The notes: generated by a model not told the origin, from the letters alone. 6,494 nucleotides of DNA from a bacterium (GCA_024277605.1 JAJRUU010000263.1:1-6494), one strand, 5' to 3'. Counted from the first letter of the stretch, positions 1 through 6,121 are shown. Translations and numbers: made by a program.

Positions 1-1
1 T

Positions 2-349
2 ATCCCCGGTATAAGCTCCGTACAGCTTGCTTTTGCCCGTATAGGTCAGGGCTTTGAAGATGCGCTGATTATCAGCCTGCATGGGCGAAAGGCGGATAAT
101 CTGGTGGATATGCTACGGCTGCACTCCAAAGTAGCCATACTCACCGACCCCAAATTCCCGCCCCCGCAGATCGCCGAATATTTATTGGCTGCCGGTATCC
201 CTAACCGCAGGGTGTGGGTAGCCCAAAATCTGTCATATAGCGATGAGAAGTTAGTTGATACCGATTTAGTTAATCTAGCCCAAATGACTGCTATGGGTGT
301 CGGCATAATGATTATCGAACCACAGGATATACATGATGAAACCAGGTAA
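2..349 (+). CDS. cbiE: CbiE, cobalt-precorrin-7 C5-methyltransferase (3' part, 5' end outside window)
   Basis: This is the C-terminal 115 residues of a tetrapyrrole methylase; the reading frame is open to the left edge. The segment IPGISSVQLAFARIG followed by ISLHGR is the family hallmark of CbiE/CobL-N: the PGISS loop binds S-adenosylmethionine and the LHGR segment follows it. A TDP-x-PP-x-IA segment and a C-terminal VGIMIIEP strand complete the fold. By family knowledge the enzyme methylates C5 of cobalt-precorrin-7 in anaerobic cobalamin synthesis, in the cytoplasm, together with CbiT. The protein stops right after the methylase fold, so no CbiT domain is fused as in CobL. About 85-95 residues are probably missing upstream. 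Its stop overlaps the start of cbiL by 17 bases, which suggests one operon with translational coupling. Family assignment is firm; the exact substrate is inferred from the family. Confidence 0.9.
   Translation: MPGISSVQLAFARIGQGFEDALIISLHGRKADNLVDMLRLHSKVAILTDPKFPPPQIAEYLLAAGIPNRRVWVAQNLSYSDEKLVDTDLVNLAQMTAMGVGIMIIEPQDIHDETR
324..335 (+). promoter_or_regulatory. cbiL ribosome binding site inside the cbiE coding region
   Basis: AGGA at 324-327 precedes ATG at 333 and ATG at 336 and lies entirely within the last codons of cbiE. The start of cbiL therefore depends on ribosomes finishing cbiE or on internal entry, the usual layout for coupled operon genes. It does not decide between the two start codons. 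Confidence 0.5.
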
Positions 350-1076
350 ATTATATGGCGTGGGGATTGGTCCCGGTGATCCCCATTTGCTTACTCTTAA
401 GGCCAAGCAGGTTTTAGAGCAGGTAGATGTTATCTTTGTGCCTAAAGCCGACAAAAAAAAGGAGAGCATCGCCCGCTCGATTATCAGCCAGGTAATTTCA
501 ACTCCGGCTGAGATGCTGGAGTTGGTGTTTCCGATGACCAAAGACCAGCAGATCTTAGAAAATTTTTGGGCGCTGGCGGTTGATCAGATAAGCCAGAGGG
601 TATCGAATGGGCAAGCGGCGGCCTTCATCACCCTGGGTGATCCTATGATGTACAGCACCTATATTTATCTGCTACAATTAATAAAAAAACAACACCCTGA
701 AATAAACGTGGAGACCATCCCCGGCATCACCTCCTATTCGGCGGCGGCGGCCTGCGCTGAACTGCCATTAGTTGAAGGCGGGGAGCGTTTGACTATTGTG
801 CCGGTAGCCCATCATCTACATGATTTAAGCCGGATAATCTCCGACTCCGACACCACGGTACTGATGAAAATCGGGCGCTACCTGGATGAGACGATTAATG
901 TGCTGGAGGAGCTTGGGTTACTCAAGCAGGCGGTATTTATCAGCCGGGTTGGCGATAAAGACGAGTATATTGAGACCGATCTGCGAAAGCTGAAGGGTTC
1001 AGGTTACGGTTACCTTTCGATAATAATTGTTAAACCCGAAAAATTCGGGTCTTGTTATGGGCGAATCGACATTTAG
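333..1076 (+). CDS. cbiL: CbiL, cobalt-factor II (precorrin-2) C20-methyltransferase
   Basis: Complete 247-residue protein, close to the usual size of CbiL/CobI. Visible motifs in order: N-terminal GVGIGPGDPHLLTLKA (residues 9-24), LGDPMMYSTY (101-110), the SAM-binding PGITSYSAAAA (130-140), VLMKIGRYLDE (176-186) and SRVGDKDE (204-211). The YST of LGDPMMYSTY and the MKIGR segment separate CbiL from other tetrapyrrole methylases. By family knowledge it transfers a methyl group from SAM to C20 of cobalt-factor II to give cobalt-factor III, the first committed methylation of the anaerobic corrin branch. With cbiE beside it, the cobalt-first substrate is more likely than the aerobic precorrin-2. 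Two adjacent ATG codons (333 and 336) can start it. An AGGA at 324-327 lies 5 bases from the first and 8 from the second, so the second is equally good. The last eight or so residues (after IIIVKPEKF) extend past the conserved fold and overlap a hairpin. Confidence 0.93.
   Translation: MMKPGKLYGVGIGPGDPHLLTLKAKQVLEQVDVIFVPKADKKKESIARSIISQVISTPAEMLELVFPMTKDQQILENFWALAVDQISQRVSNGQAAAFITLGDPMMYSTYIYLLQLIKKQHPEINVETIPGITSYSAAAACAELPLVEGGERLTIVPVAHHLHDLSRIISDSDTTVLMKIGRYLDETINVLEELGLLKQAVFISRVGDKDEYIETDLRKLKGSGYGYLSIIIVKPEKFGSCYGRIDI
1034..1050 (+). other. Perfect 7-bp hairpin in the last codons of cbiL
   Basis: ACCCGAA (1034-1040) and TTCGGGT (1044-1050) are exact reverse complements around a 3-base AAA loop. 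The hairpin lies inside the cbiL reading frame, about 25 bases before the stop codon. No T-tract follows (the next bases are CTTGTTATGG), so it does not meet the pattern of an intrinsic terminator; a role in 3'-end protection or attenuated termination is only inference. The core of this palindrome recurs at 3621-3634 with 13 of 15 positions the same. Confidence 0.5.
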
Positions 1077-1142
1077 TTGAAAATTATAAAGTTATCAGTT
1101 TCCTGTTCCCGTCCCCTTGGGCAAACAAAGTTTTATTGGACG

Positions 1143-1170
1143 TTGGCTCATAAGCCTTGGCTCATAAGCC
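1143..1170. repeat. Tandem repeat, 14 bp x 2
   Basis: The unit TTGGCTCATAAGCC occurs twice with no gap and no mismatch (1143-1156 and 1157-1170), followed by TT as if a third copy began. Each unit contains GGCT-CATA-AGCC, a 4-bp stem with a 4-base loop, so the array can form two small hairpins. The 8-base end CATAAGCC also appears inverted at 1325-1332. Confidence 0.9.
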
Positions 1171-1260
1171 TTATCTCGCAAGGGATGTCTTGCAAACCCA
1201 GCCTGAATTTATGAATACGTCGGGTTAAAAAAGTGAAGCGCAACACTTAATATTTTTAAC

Positions 1261-1290
1261 TGGCCAATTTTTTGGTGGCCAATTTTTTGG
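1261..1290. repeat. Tandem repeat, 15 bp x 2
   Basis: The unit TGGCCAATTTTTTGG occurs twice, back to back and identical (1261-1275 and 1276-1290). Within it TGGCCA is a 6-bp palindrome and CCAA/TTGG flank a T4 core. It differs in sequence from the 14-bp repeat about 90 bases upstream, so two independent duplications of similar length sit in one spacer. Confidence 0.9.
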
Positions 1291-1395
1291 TAATCAGGGG
1301 TGTTTGTTCCAGCTACCAGGCAATGGCTTATGGGAACAGATGTATGGTATTAGAAGAAATTTACGGCAACTTAGGATAGGAGTCAGTCGGCAAGT

Positions 1396-2220
1396 CTATA
1401 ACTGTATGGTACCTTCAAACACTTGTTCTGCCGGACCGCACATATAAATATGGTTATCCTCCGGCGACCAGAATATTTTTAAATCGCCACCCGGCAACTT
1501 CACTTCCACCCGGCGTTCAGTCTTTTTGTTCAACACCGCCGCCGCCACTGAGGCACAAGCCCCGCTGCCGCAGGCCAGCGTCTCACCAGCCCCGCGTTCC
1601 CAAACCCGCACTTTAATCCGCTGCTGGTTTATAACTTGCACAAATTCTACATTAGTGCGCTTGGGAAATAATGGATGGCGCTCAATTTTCGGGCCATATT
1701 CAGCCACCGCAAAGCCATCCACATCATCCACCACTATTATACAATGTGGATTCCCCATAGACACGCAAGTGATCTCAAACCGGCTGCCATTTACGCTTAG
1801 AGGTAAAAAGATGATTTCCCCAGTCAAGTTAAGCGGTATTTTGTCAGCCTCCAGTATGGGTTCTCCCATATCCACCTCAACCTGGTCTTTGACCCATTTG
1901 GTTTTGACCACCCCTGCCAGTGTTTCTATGTGCAATTGTTTTTTAGTAGATACGCCCTTATCCCTTATGAACTTTGCCAGACTGCGCACCCCATTGCCAC
2001 ACATCTCCGCCTGGCTGCCATCGGGGTTGTAGATTAACATTCGATAATCAGCCAGTTGTGAATCCTCTAATACCAAAAGCTGATCGGCCCCTATACCAAA
2101 TCTTCGCCGACAGAGCCTGGCTGCCAATCGGCCCAGTTCTTTACAATCCCCTCCCCTGCCATCGATGACGACAAAGTCATTACCCAATCCGTGCATTTTA
2201 GTAAATTTAAGTTGTGACAT
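1396..2220 (-). CDS. dapF: DapF, diaminopimelate epimerase
   Basis: 274 residues from the chosen start, the usual family length. The protein opens with FTKMHGLGNDFVVID, the family N-terminus. The two catalytic cysteines are visible: Cys74 in NPDGSQAEMCGNGVR and Cys217 in GAGETLACGSGACA. These two act as the acid/base pair that inverts the alpha carbon of LL-diaminopimelate to the meso form, for lysine and peptidoglycan synthesis in the cytoplasm. The MGNPHC segment (155-160) and the ERGAGET segment (208-214) contact the substrate in known structures. ATG at 2220 or 2226 can start it; 2220 puts MSQLKFTKMHG at the N-terminus. A longer in-frame version from 2298 would run through the 3' end of the upstream gene and adds unrelated sequence, so I reject it. 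No clear Shine-Dalgarno sequence precedes either start; the upstream gene ends 16 bases before, so coupling is likely. Confidence 0.95.
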   Translation of the reverse strand: MSQLKFTKMHGLGNDFVVIDGRGGDCKELGRLAARLCRRRFGIGADQLLVLEDSQLADYRMLIYNPDGSQAEMCGNGVRSLAKFIRDKGVSTKKQLHIETLAGVVKTKWVKDQVEVDMGEPILEADKIPLNLTGEIIFLPLSVNGSRFEITCVSMGNPHCIIVVDDVDGFAVAEYGPKIERHPLFPKRTNVEFVQVINQQRIKVRVWERGAGETLACGSGACASVAAAVLNKKTERRVEVKLPGGDLKIFWSPEDNHIYMCGPAEQVFEGTIQL

Positions 2221-2236
2221 CAGCATTATTCTATTT

Positions 2237-3574
2237 CTATCGTGATTTAATCTGTTTATCTTTGGGGGTACCGGATTCCTTTTGAAAGCGTTTGGCATAA
2301 CCTTTCAAGAAAAATCTCTTTTTATAATGAGTTACTCTCCAATTCAATAGAACCGTCCACAAAAAGAAGATGGCAGCGCCTTTAATGGCATAGCTATAAA
2401 TTTTGTAATGATGCTCAGGCCCATAGGCCATAACCATAGCTATCCCGAGTCCTCCCCCGGCGACCAATCCCCAACCCGCGGCAAATGCCCCGGCAGCCAA
2501 ACCGCTGTTCAACCTCATGCTCACATACTCTTGGAGTTTACCCAAGGCCAGTTTTTTACGGGCCACCGCTGAAAACTTGGCTGTTTTAAGATAAGCGTTT
2601 GCCTCATTGGCTAAGCGGTCAGCATCAATAAAGCTAAAATACCCTTGCGTGGCATGTTTTTTCTCAGCCACAAAGTATTTAAAGCGGGCATTTTTATAAT
2701 CCATTGGATCGTATTGCTTTACCTCCAGATTCTTAGCCTCCTGGAAGGTTACCTGTAGCCTTTCCAGCTTATGATCAATGTTTTCCTTACATTCTTTGAG
2801 CATGTTCTCCAGGAAAAAGTTCAGCTCAATATCAATTTTTAAAAAACCTGGTTCGTAGCAACAGGCTATAAGATAATCACGATCTCGCTCGATAACCGAT
2901 TGAAGTTGAGCCAGCCCATCCCGCACCAGCCCCTTTTCAACATATAATAGGGAAAGCAGATAACCGGCTTCGGTCAGTTTTGAACTCATCGCCTTCTGAG
3001 CCAGAATAATTGCCCGCTCCGTTTCCCCCACACTCTGGTGTACCCGAGCCATGAACAGAAAGGCCCCGCTCCGGTAATAATCAGAGGGAGCTATCCTTGC
3101 CGCCGCTTCAAAACTGGCAATTGCTTTTTCGGGCTGCATTTGTTCTATCTGGGCATAGCCTTTAATGATCGCCGCCCGGTAATCATCAGCGTTTTTCTCA
3201 AGTATCAATTTCATTATTACTACTGCCGGCTGATATAAGCCCTCCTTGAATTTTTCGTATCCCATCTTAAATAGCTGTTCCGCTTCTATAAACTCCGGGT
3301 TAGAGTATATATCGCTAACCCCGACCAGTAACCCGGATTTAGCTTCGGCCTTAATCAGCTTATCAACATGCAGCGGACGGAAAAAATATATCAGCCAGGA
3401 ATAATGTCGGGGAACAAATGAGTGTTGGTTTAAGGCGGTTAATAATTCACCTATTGGGGTATAGCCCCATTTCCTGGTGCGCCTTTTTCTGTCCCTGTCC
3501 AATCCAGTATTCTGCTTAAGCTCACAATCAGATATTGTATGATCTTCACTCATACAATAAAAACAACGCACCAT
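2237..3574 (-). CDS. Membrane-anchored TPR protein with N-terminal CCHC zinc knuckle
   Basis: A 445-residue protein I do not recognise as a named gene. At the very N-terminus CFYCMSEDHTISDC (residues 4-17) fits C-X2-C-X4-H-X4-C exactly, the CCHC zinc-knuckle pattern. A strongly basic stretch follows (RDRKRRTRK, 27-35). Residues about 97-235 form around four TPR-like helical pairs, clearest at 131-164 (A8, Y11 and P32-type positions: IIKGYAQIEQ, EKAIASFEAAARIAPSD). Residues about 255-350 are charged and helical, possibly coiled coil. Two hydrophobic segments follow (about 358-383, rich in Gly/Ala, and 394-411), then a basic tail. The basic flanks suggest that knuckle and TPRs are cytoplasmic. 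No signal peptide is seen. TPRs imply a scaffold or assembly role, and the knuckle suggests binding of nucleic acid or protein, but function is unknown. The start at 3574 has a good AAGGGG site; starting at Met8 would destroy the knuckle. dapF follows by 16 bases. Confidence 0.85.
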   Translation of the reverse strand: MVRCFYCMSEDHTISDCELKQNTGLDRDRKRRTRKWGYTPIGELLTALNQHSFVPRHYSWLIYFFRPLHVDKLIKAEAKSGLLVGVSDIYSNPEFIEAEQLFKMGYEKFKEGLYQPAVVIMKLILEKNADDYRAAIIKGYAQIEQMQPEKAIASFEAAARIAPSDYYRSGAFLFMARVHQSVGETERAIILAQKAMSSKLTEAGYLLSLLYVEKGLVRDGLAQLQSVIERDRDYLIACCYEPGFLKIDIELNFFLENMLKECKENIDHKLERLQVTFQEAKNLEVKQYDPMDYKNARFKYFVAEKKHATQGYFSFIDADRLANEANAYLKTAKFSAVARKKLALGKLQEYVSMRLNSGLAAGAFAAGWGLVAGGGLGIAMVMAYGPEHHYKIYSYAIKGAAIFFLWTVLLNWRVTHYKKRFFLKGYAKRFQKESGTPKDKQIKSR

Positions 3575-3579
3575 ATCAA

Positions 3580-3585
3580 CCCCTT
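3580..3585 (-). promoter_or_regulatory. Shine-Dalgarno site for the zinc-knuckle/TPR gene
   Basis: Read on the minus strand, AAGGGG is separated by 5 bases from the ATG at 3574. It is among the best ribosome binding sites in the window. It supports the upstream start over Met8 and so supports that the CCHC motif is really translated. Confidence 0.6.
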
Positions 3586-3606
3586 AATTGTAGTGCAAAT
3601 CAATCT

Positions 3607-3615
3607 ATTATTACA
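3607..3615 (-). promoter_or_regulatory. Possible extended -10 element before the TPR gene
   Basis: The minus strand reads TGTAATAAT, which matches the extended -10 form TG-N-TATAAT with one mismatch, 32 bases upstream of the start codon. No good -35 box lies 17 bases further up (ACCGAA). A small palindrome (3622-3634) covers the spacer and -35 position and could be an operator, but this is speculation. The alternative is that this gene is read from the antiporter operon promoter. Confidence 0.25.
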
Positions 3616-3621
3616 TTTATC

Positions 3622-3641
3622 CCGAATAATTCGGTTTTTTT
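3622..3641 (+). terminator. Short hairpin plus T7 tract, facing the plus direction
   Basis: CCGAA (3622-3626), loop TAA, TTCGG (3630-3634), then seven T. This has the shape of a weak intrinsic terminator for plus-strand transcription, yet no plus-strand gene lies upstream of it. Read on the minus strand the run of A comes before the stem and no U-run follows, so it should not end the antiporter transcript. It may stop antisense transcription from the TPR gene, or may be an operator-like palindrome near the TPR promoter. Confidence 0.35.
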
Positions 3642-3667
3642 AATGGCAGGATGTGAAGTGAAGCGGG

Positions 3668-4873
3668 CTATATGTTAGACAATTTATCTTGGTTTGCCTC
3701 GCCTGCTTTAAATATAGCATATTTAGTTAATGGAGGCCCTATGATTTGGAAAATAAAAGTAGTAGCAGTAATAACATTGAGCGCCAACATTCCCAGTTGG
3801 ACTCCTTCTGGATAAGCGCTGAAGGTGCTCCATGTCTCCAGAGCCAAACCAATGGCTACCCCCGCCTGAGACAGCAACCCAAATCCCAGATATTTCCTTA
3901 CCACCGGGGTGGCATGCGATATGCGAGCCCCGGTATACGCACCAAAACTTTTCCCCATAACTCGCATCACTATATAAATACCCCCCAACACCCCCAGTTG
4001 CGGCAACAGACCAACCTGCAGTCGGGCCCCCACCAAGACAAAGAACAACACATATATCGGCGGAGTAAAATCGGCAATCGCCCTAAAAGCTTGCCGACTG
4101 GCTACCTCAGCCAGATTAATCAGCGTAATACCCAATACCATGTTGGTCAAAATGATGGAGAGATGGTAACTGTGAGCCAGGCCGCTACAGATCAGTATGG
4201 CTCCTAAAGACAGCAGGAACAATTCGTTGCGGTTGCGGATTTGTTTAACAAAATAGCTTAGAATAAAACCGACTACCAAGCCTACCGCCACAGAACCGAC
4301 TATTTCCTGAGCCGGAACACGAATAGTCTGAAATAGCGACAGTTCCCCTCCCCTTATCATCACCTTGGCAATTGAAGCGGCAAAACCGTAAATAATTAAG
4401 GCTACCGCATCATCAATACCCACCACCGCAAACAAAGTACTGGTCAGCGGCCCTTTAGCCTTACATTCCCAAAGCACATCCACCGTGGCCGCCGGAGCGG
4501 TGGCCGAGGCAAGCGCCCCAAAGATTAAGGCCATTGGTACGTTGCCGGTATATAGCCATACCGACAAACCAACCAGGAAAAATGCCCCTAAAGATTCCAG
4601 TATACTAATGGTTATGATGCTGCGGCCCAGGTTCTTCAACCTGTAAAAAACCAGTTCCCCCCCTATAGAAAAACCTATTAACGCCAAGGCAAAATTGGAG
4701 AGCGCCTTGAGATCCTGGCTTATTTCCAGGGTAAGCAAGTTCAGGCCTGAAGCGCCGATCAGTACTCCGGCTACGATATAGCCCACCACTTGAGGGGCTT
4801 TGAACTTTCCCCCCCCCTTGCCGCCGGCATAGCCCACGACAAGCATAAACCCTAGAATAAGAAAAAACTCCAT
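3668..4873 (-). CDS. Kef/CPA2-type cation:proton antiporter, membrane domain only
   Basis: A 401-residue, highly hydrophobic protein with about 12-13 membrane segments, matching the Na+/H+ exchanger fold (monovalent cation:proton antiporter family). Near the N-terminus APQVVGYIVAGVLIGASGL (26-44) is the typical first-repeat motif. ASATAPAATVDVLWE (122-136) is the unwound-helix region, and GIDDAVALI (152-160) carries paired aspartates Asp154-Asp155, the ion-binding pair typical of electrogenic CPA2 antiporters such as NhaA and NapA. A basic segment RVMGKSFGAYTGAR (304-317) matches the position of the conserved Lys/Arg in the core helix. It likely exchanges Na+ or K+ for H+ in the inner membrane; the ion cannot be told from sequence. 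It ends after the membrane domain, with no TrkA-N/RCK or Usp regulatory domain as in KefB/C. It starts 12 bases after the phosphoesterase stop; only a weak GAG lies upstream. A 9-G run encodes residues 19-22. Confidence 0.88.
   Translation of the reverse strand: MEFFLILGFMLVVGYAGGKGGGKFKAPQVVGYIVAGVLIGASGLNLLTLEISQDLKALSNFALALIGFSIGGELVFYRLKNLGRSIITISILESLGAFFLVGLSVWLYTGNVPMALIFGALASATAPAATVDVLWECKAKGPLTSTLFAVVGIDDAVALIIYGFAASIAKVMIRGGELSLFQTIRVPAQEIVGSVAVGLVVGFILSYFVKQIRNRNELFLLSLGAILICSGLAHSYHLSIILTNMVLGITLINLAEVASRQAFRAIADFTPPIYVLFFVLVGARLQVGLLPQLGVLGGIYIVMRVMGKSFGAYTGARISHATPVVRKYLGFGLLSQAGVAIGLALETWSTFSAYPEGVQLGMLALNVITATTFIFQIIGPPLTKYAIFKAGEANQDKLSNI
4809..4817 (-). repeat. G9 homopolymer near the start of the antiporter gene
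   Basis: Nine C on the plus strand, so nine G in the message, read as AAG GGG GGG GGA (Lys19-Gly22). Tracts of this length are prone to slippage; loss or gain of one base would end the antiporter early. It could be phase variation, a tolerated local feature, or an assembly artefact. Confidence 0.8.
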
Positions 4874-4885
4874 CCATAAAGCTCG

Positions 4886-6121
4886 TTAAGGTTTTATTAT
4901 CTCTTCGGTAATCCCCTCGGGGCCGACAGTAATCTGAACGTAATGATAATAAGCATCCGGGTTCCTAAGTTCAGCCCCCGCTCCGCCGGTAATTATATAT
5001 ACCACCCCATCCCTTTCTTCCCTTAAATATTCATGAATGTGGCTGCAAAATACCCGGTCCACCCGGTACTTGGAAGCCAAATGCATAAAATATTGCGCAT
5101 TTAACCGACGATTCATGGCATGATACTTATCCGGTCTGGGATCAAAAGGCGGAAGGTGCATGAACACAAAAGTTCGGGTTTTGGTGTTTTGCTGTAAATC
5201 CTCTTCCAACCAGCGGAATTGGCGATCATCTATGCGTCCTGATGCATTATCCAGAAAGATAAAATGGGCATCTCTAAAGTCAAAGGAGTAATAGGTCGGG
5301 CCGAAGTACTCCTGATATACCATCCTGCCCCACCATAAAACGTCATGATTTCCCAAGGCGAAGAACAAGGGGTATTTGAATAAACCTATCTGCCTTCTCA
5401 CTCGACGATACTCCTTCCGCTTGCCATCATTTACCAAATCCCCAAGGTTTGCCGCAAATAACGGCTCAGATTTATTCAGCTTTTTCAGAATATTCTTAAA
5501 AGTATTATTTCTTCCCAGGCTATCCCCCATAACCGCAAAGCTGAAAGAATCTTTATCAGGAAAGATAGTCTGTAATTGGAGTACCTTTTTTTCGCAGGGA
5601 GCAAGAGTCGTTTTTATAGACACTTTGTCATCATCCCGTTGTAATTTGCTCTCGCCTTCTAATACTATTCGCTGCGGATTAATATTATAAATGTTGATGT
5701 CAAATGCCTTATCGGAAGATATGGATTGAATCTCATCTCCGGCTAATGACAAAGCGCTGGATTCCGACGATGCTCCATCAGCAGCAGACACTTTCGAATC
5801 GATAGGATCACTCTCTAAAATTATACGCGGAGAAAGGCTTAAGGCCCGGATATATAGCTTGTTCCCTACTACTTCGGTTATAAATCCCCCCTCAACGCTC
5901 ACCAGGGTATCAGCAACCCTTATGCGGCTTAATCCTCCGGTAATCAGCGTCCCCTGGGCAAAGACAAACTTGGCCGCCGGAAAACCCGCCAGCCCCAATA
6001 AAATCAGCCCATATAATAAATTGTATTTCCATGAGATGCAACGTGAATGGCCTGATTTTGTTTTGTATGATTTACAGGGGGGATATGCTTCATTACTTAG
6101 GGGCTTATTGACATTTATCAT
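4886..6121 (-). CDS. Membrane-anchored, exported calcineurin-like metallophosphoesterase
   Basis: 411 residues. A basic N-terminus (about 1-33) and one hydrophobic segment (about 34-55, ending KFVFAQG) look like a long signal sequence or membrane anchor, so the catalytic part is probably outside the cytoplasm. Residues 56-195 are beta-rich and interrupted by a Ser/Ala/Asp linker (about 106-138); I do not recognise this region, though 140-190 could be an Ig-like strand domain as in purple acid phosphatases. The metal-binding motifs then follow in order: VMGDSLG (Asp200), NLGDLVNDG (Asp228), GNHD (Asn258, His259), MHLPP (His322), SHIH (His361, His363). Motif I lacks the His of the common GDxH form, as in purple acid phosphatase-like enzymes, and the last motif has Ser in place of Gly. 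It probably hydrolyses a phosphoester; substrate unknown. The ATG at 6121 overlaps the cvpA stop as ATGA. Confidence in the fold is high, in the role low. Confidence 0.88.
   Translation of the reverse strand: MINVNKPLSNEAYPPCKSYKTKSGHSRCISWKYNLLYGLILLGLAGFPAAKFVFAQGTLITGGLSRIRVADTLVSVEGGFITEVVGNKLYIRALSLSPRIILESDPIDSKVSAADGASSESSALSLAGDEIQSISSDKAFDINIYNINPQRIVLEGESKLQRDDDKVSIKTTLAPCEKKVLQLQTIFPDKDSFSFAVMGDSLGRNNTFKNILKKLNKSEPLFAANLGDLVNDGKRKEYRRVRRQIGLFKYPLFFALGNHDVLWWGRMVYQEYFGPTYYSFDFRDAHFIFLDNASGRIDDRQFRWLEEDLQQNTKTRTFVFMHLPPFDPRPDKYHAMNRRLNAQYFMHLASKYRVDRVFCSHIHEYLREERDGVVYIITGGAGAELRNPDAYYHYVQITVGPEGITEEIIKP

Larger units (their letters stand above)
1077..1395. other. Gene-free spacer between convergent cbiL and dapF
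   Basis: No reading frame in this 319-base stretch looks like a protein on either strand. It contains two perfect tandem duplications (1143-1170 and 1261-1290), a small GCAAG/CTTGC hairpin at 1178-1193, an imperfect inverted pair TGTTCC (1305-1310) and GGAACA (1333-1338), and an 8-bp inverted pair CTGTTCCC (1103-1110) and GGGAACAG (1332-1339). Convergent genes end here, so terminators for both are expected, but I find no strong GC stem followed by a T-run on either strand. The density of repeats may mark a decayed small element or a slippage-prone spacer. Confidence 0.6.

Noticed and set aside
1178..1193. GCAAG/CTTGC hairpin as the cbiL terminator
   Set aside because: The stem is only 5 bp and is followed by AAACCC rather than a T-run.
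1143..1290. The two tandem duplications as a CRISPR array or phage attachment site
   Set aside because: Units are too short, have no spacers and differ from each other; no integrase, tRNA or Cas gene is nearby.
1526..2032. 168-codon open frame on the plus strand inside dapF
   Set aside because: Antisense shadow of a clearly conserved gene; its translation is low-complexity Ser/Thr/Pro with no domain.
2221..2298. N-terminal extension of dapF to an ATG at 2298
   Set aside because: The extra residues overlap the end of the TPR gene, do not resemble the family, and the conserved FTKMHGLGND start sits right after ATG 2220.
3746..4207. 153-codon open frame on the plus strand inside the antiporter gene
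   Set aside because: Antisense to a well-supported membrane protein; the composition (many Gln, Ser, Asn) is that of a reversed hydrophobic gene.
4605..4877. 90-codon minus-strand frame overlapping the antiporter start
   Set aside because: Same strand, different frame, Arg/Gly-rich translation without family features. It is relevant only as the frame that slippage at the G9 tract could reach.
5376..5690. 104-codon plus-strand frame inside the phosphoesterase gene
   Set aside because: Antisense shadow over a region holding conserved metal-binding motifs on the other strand.
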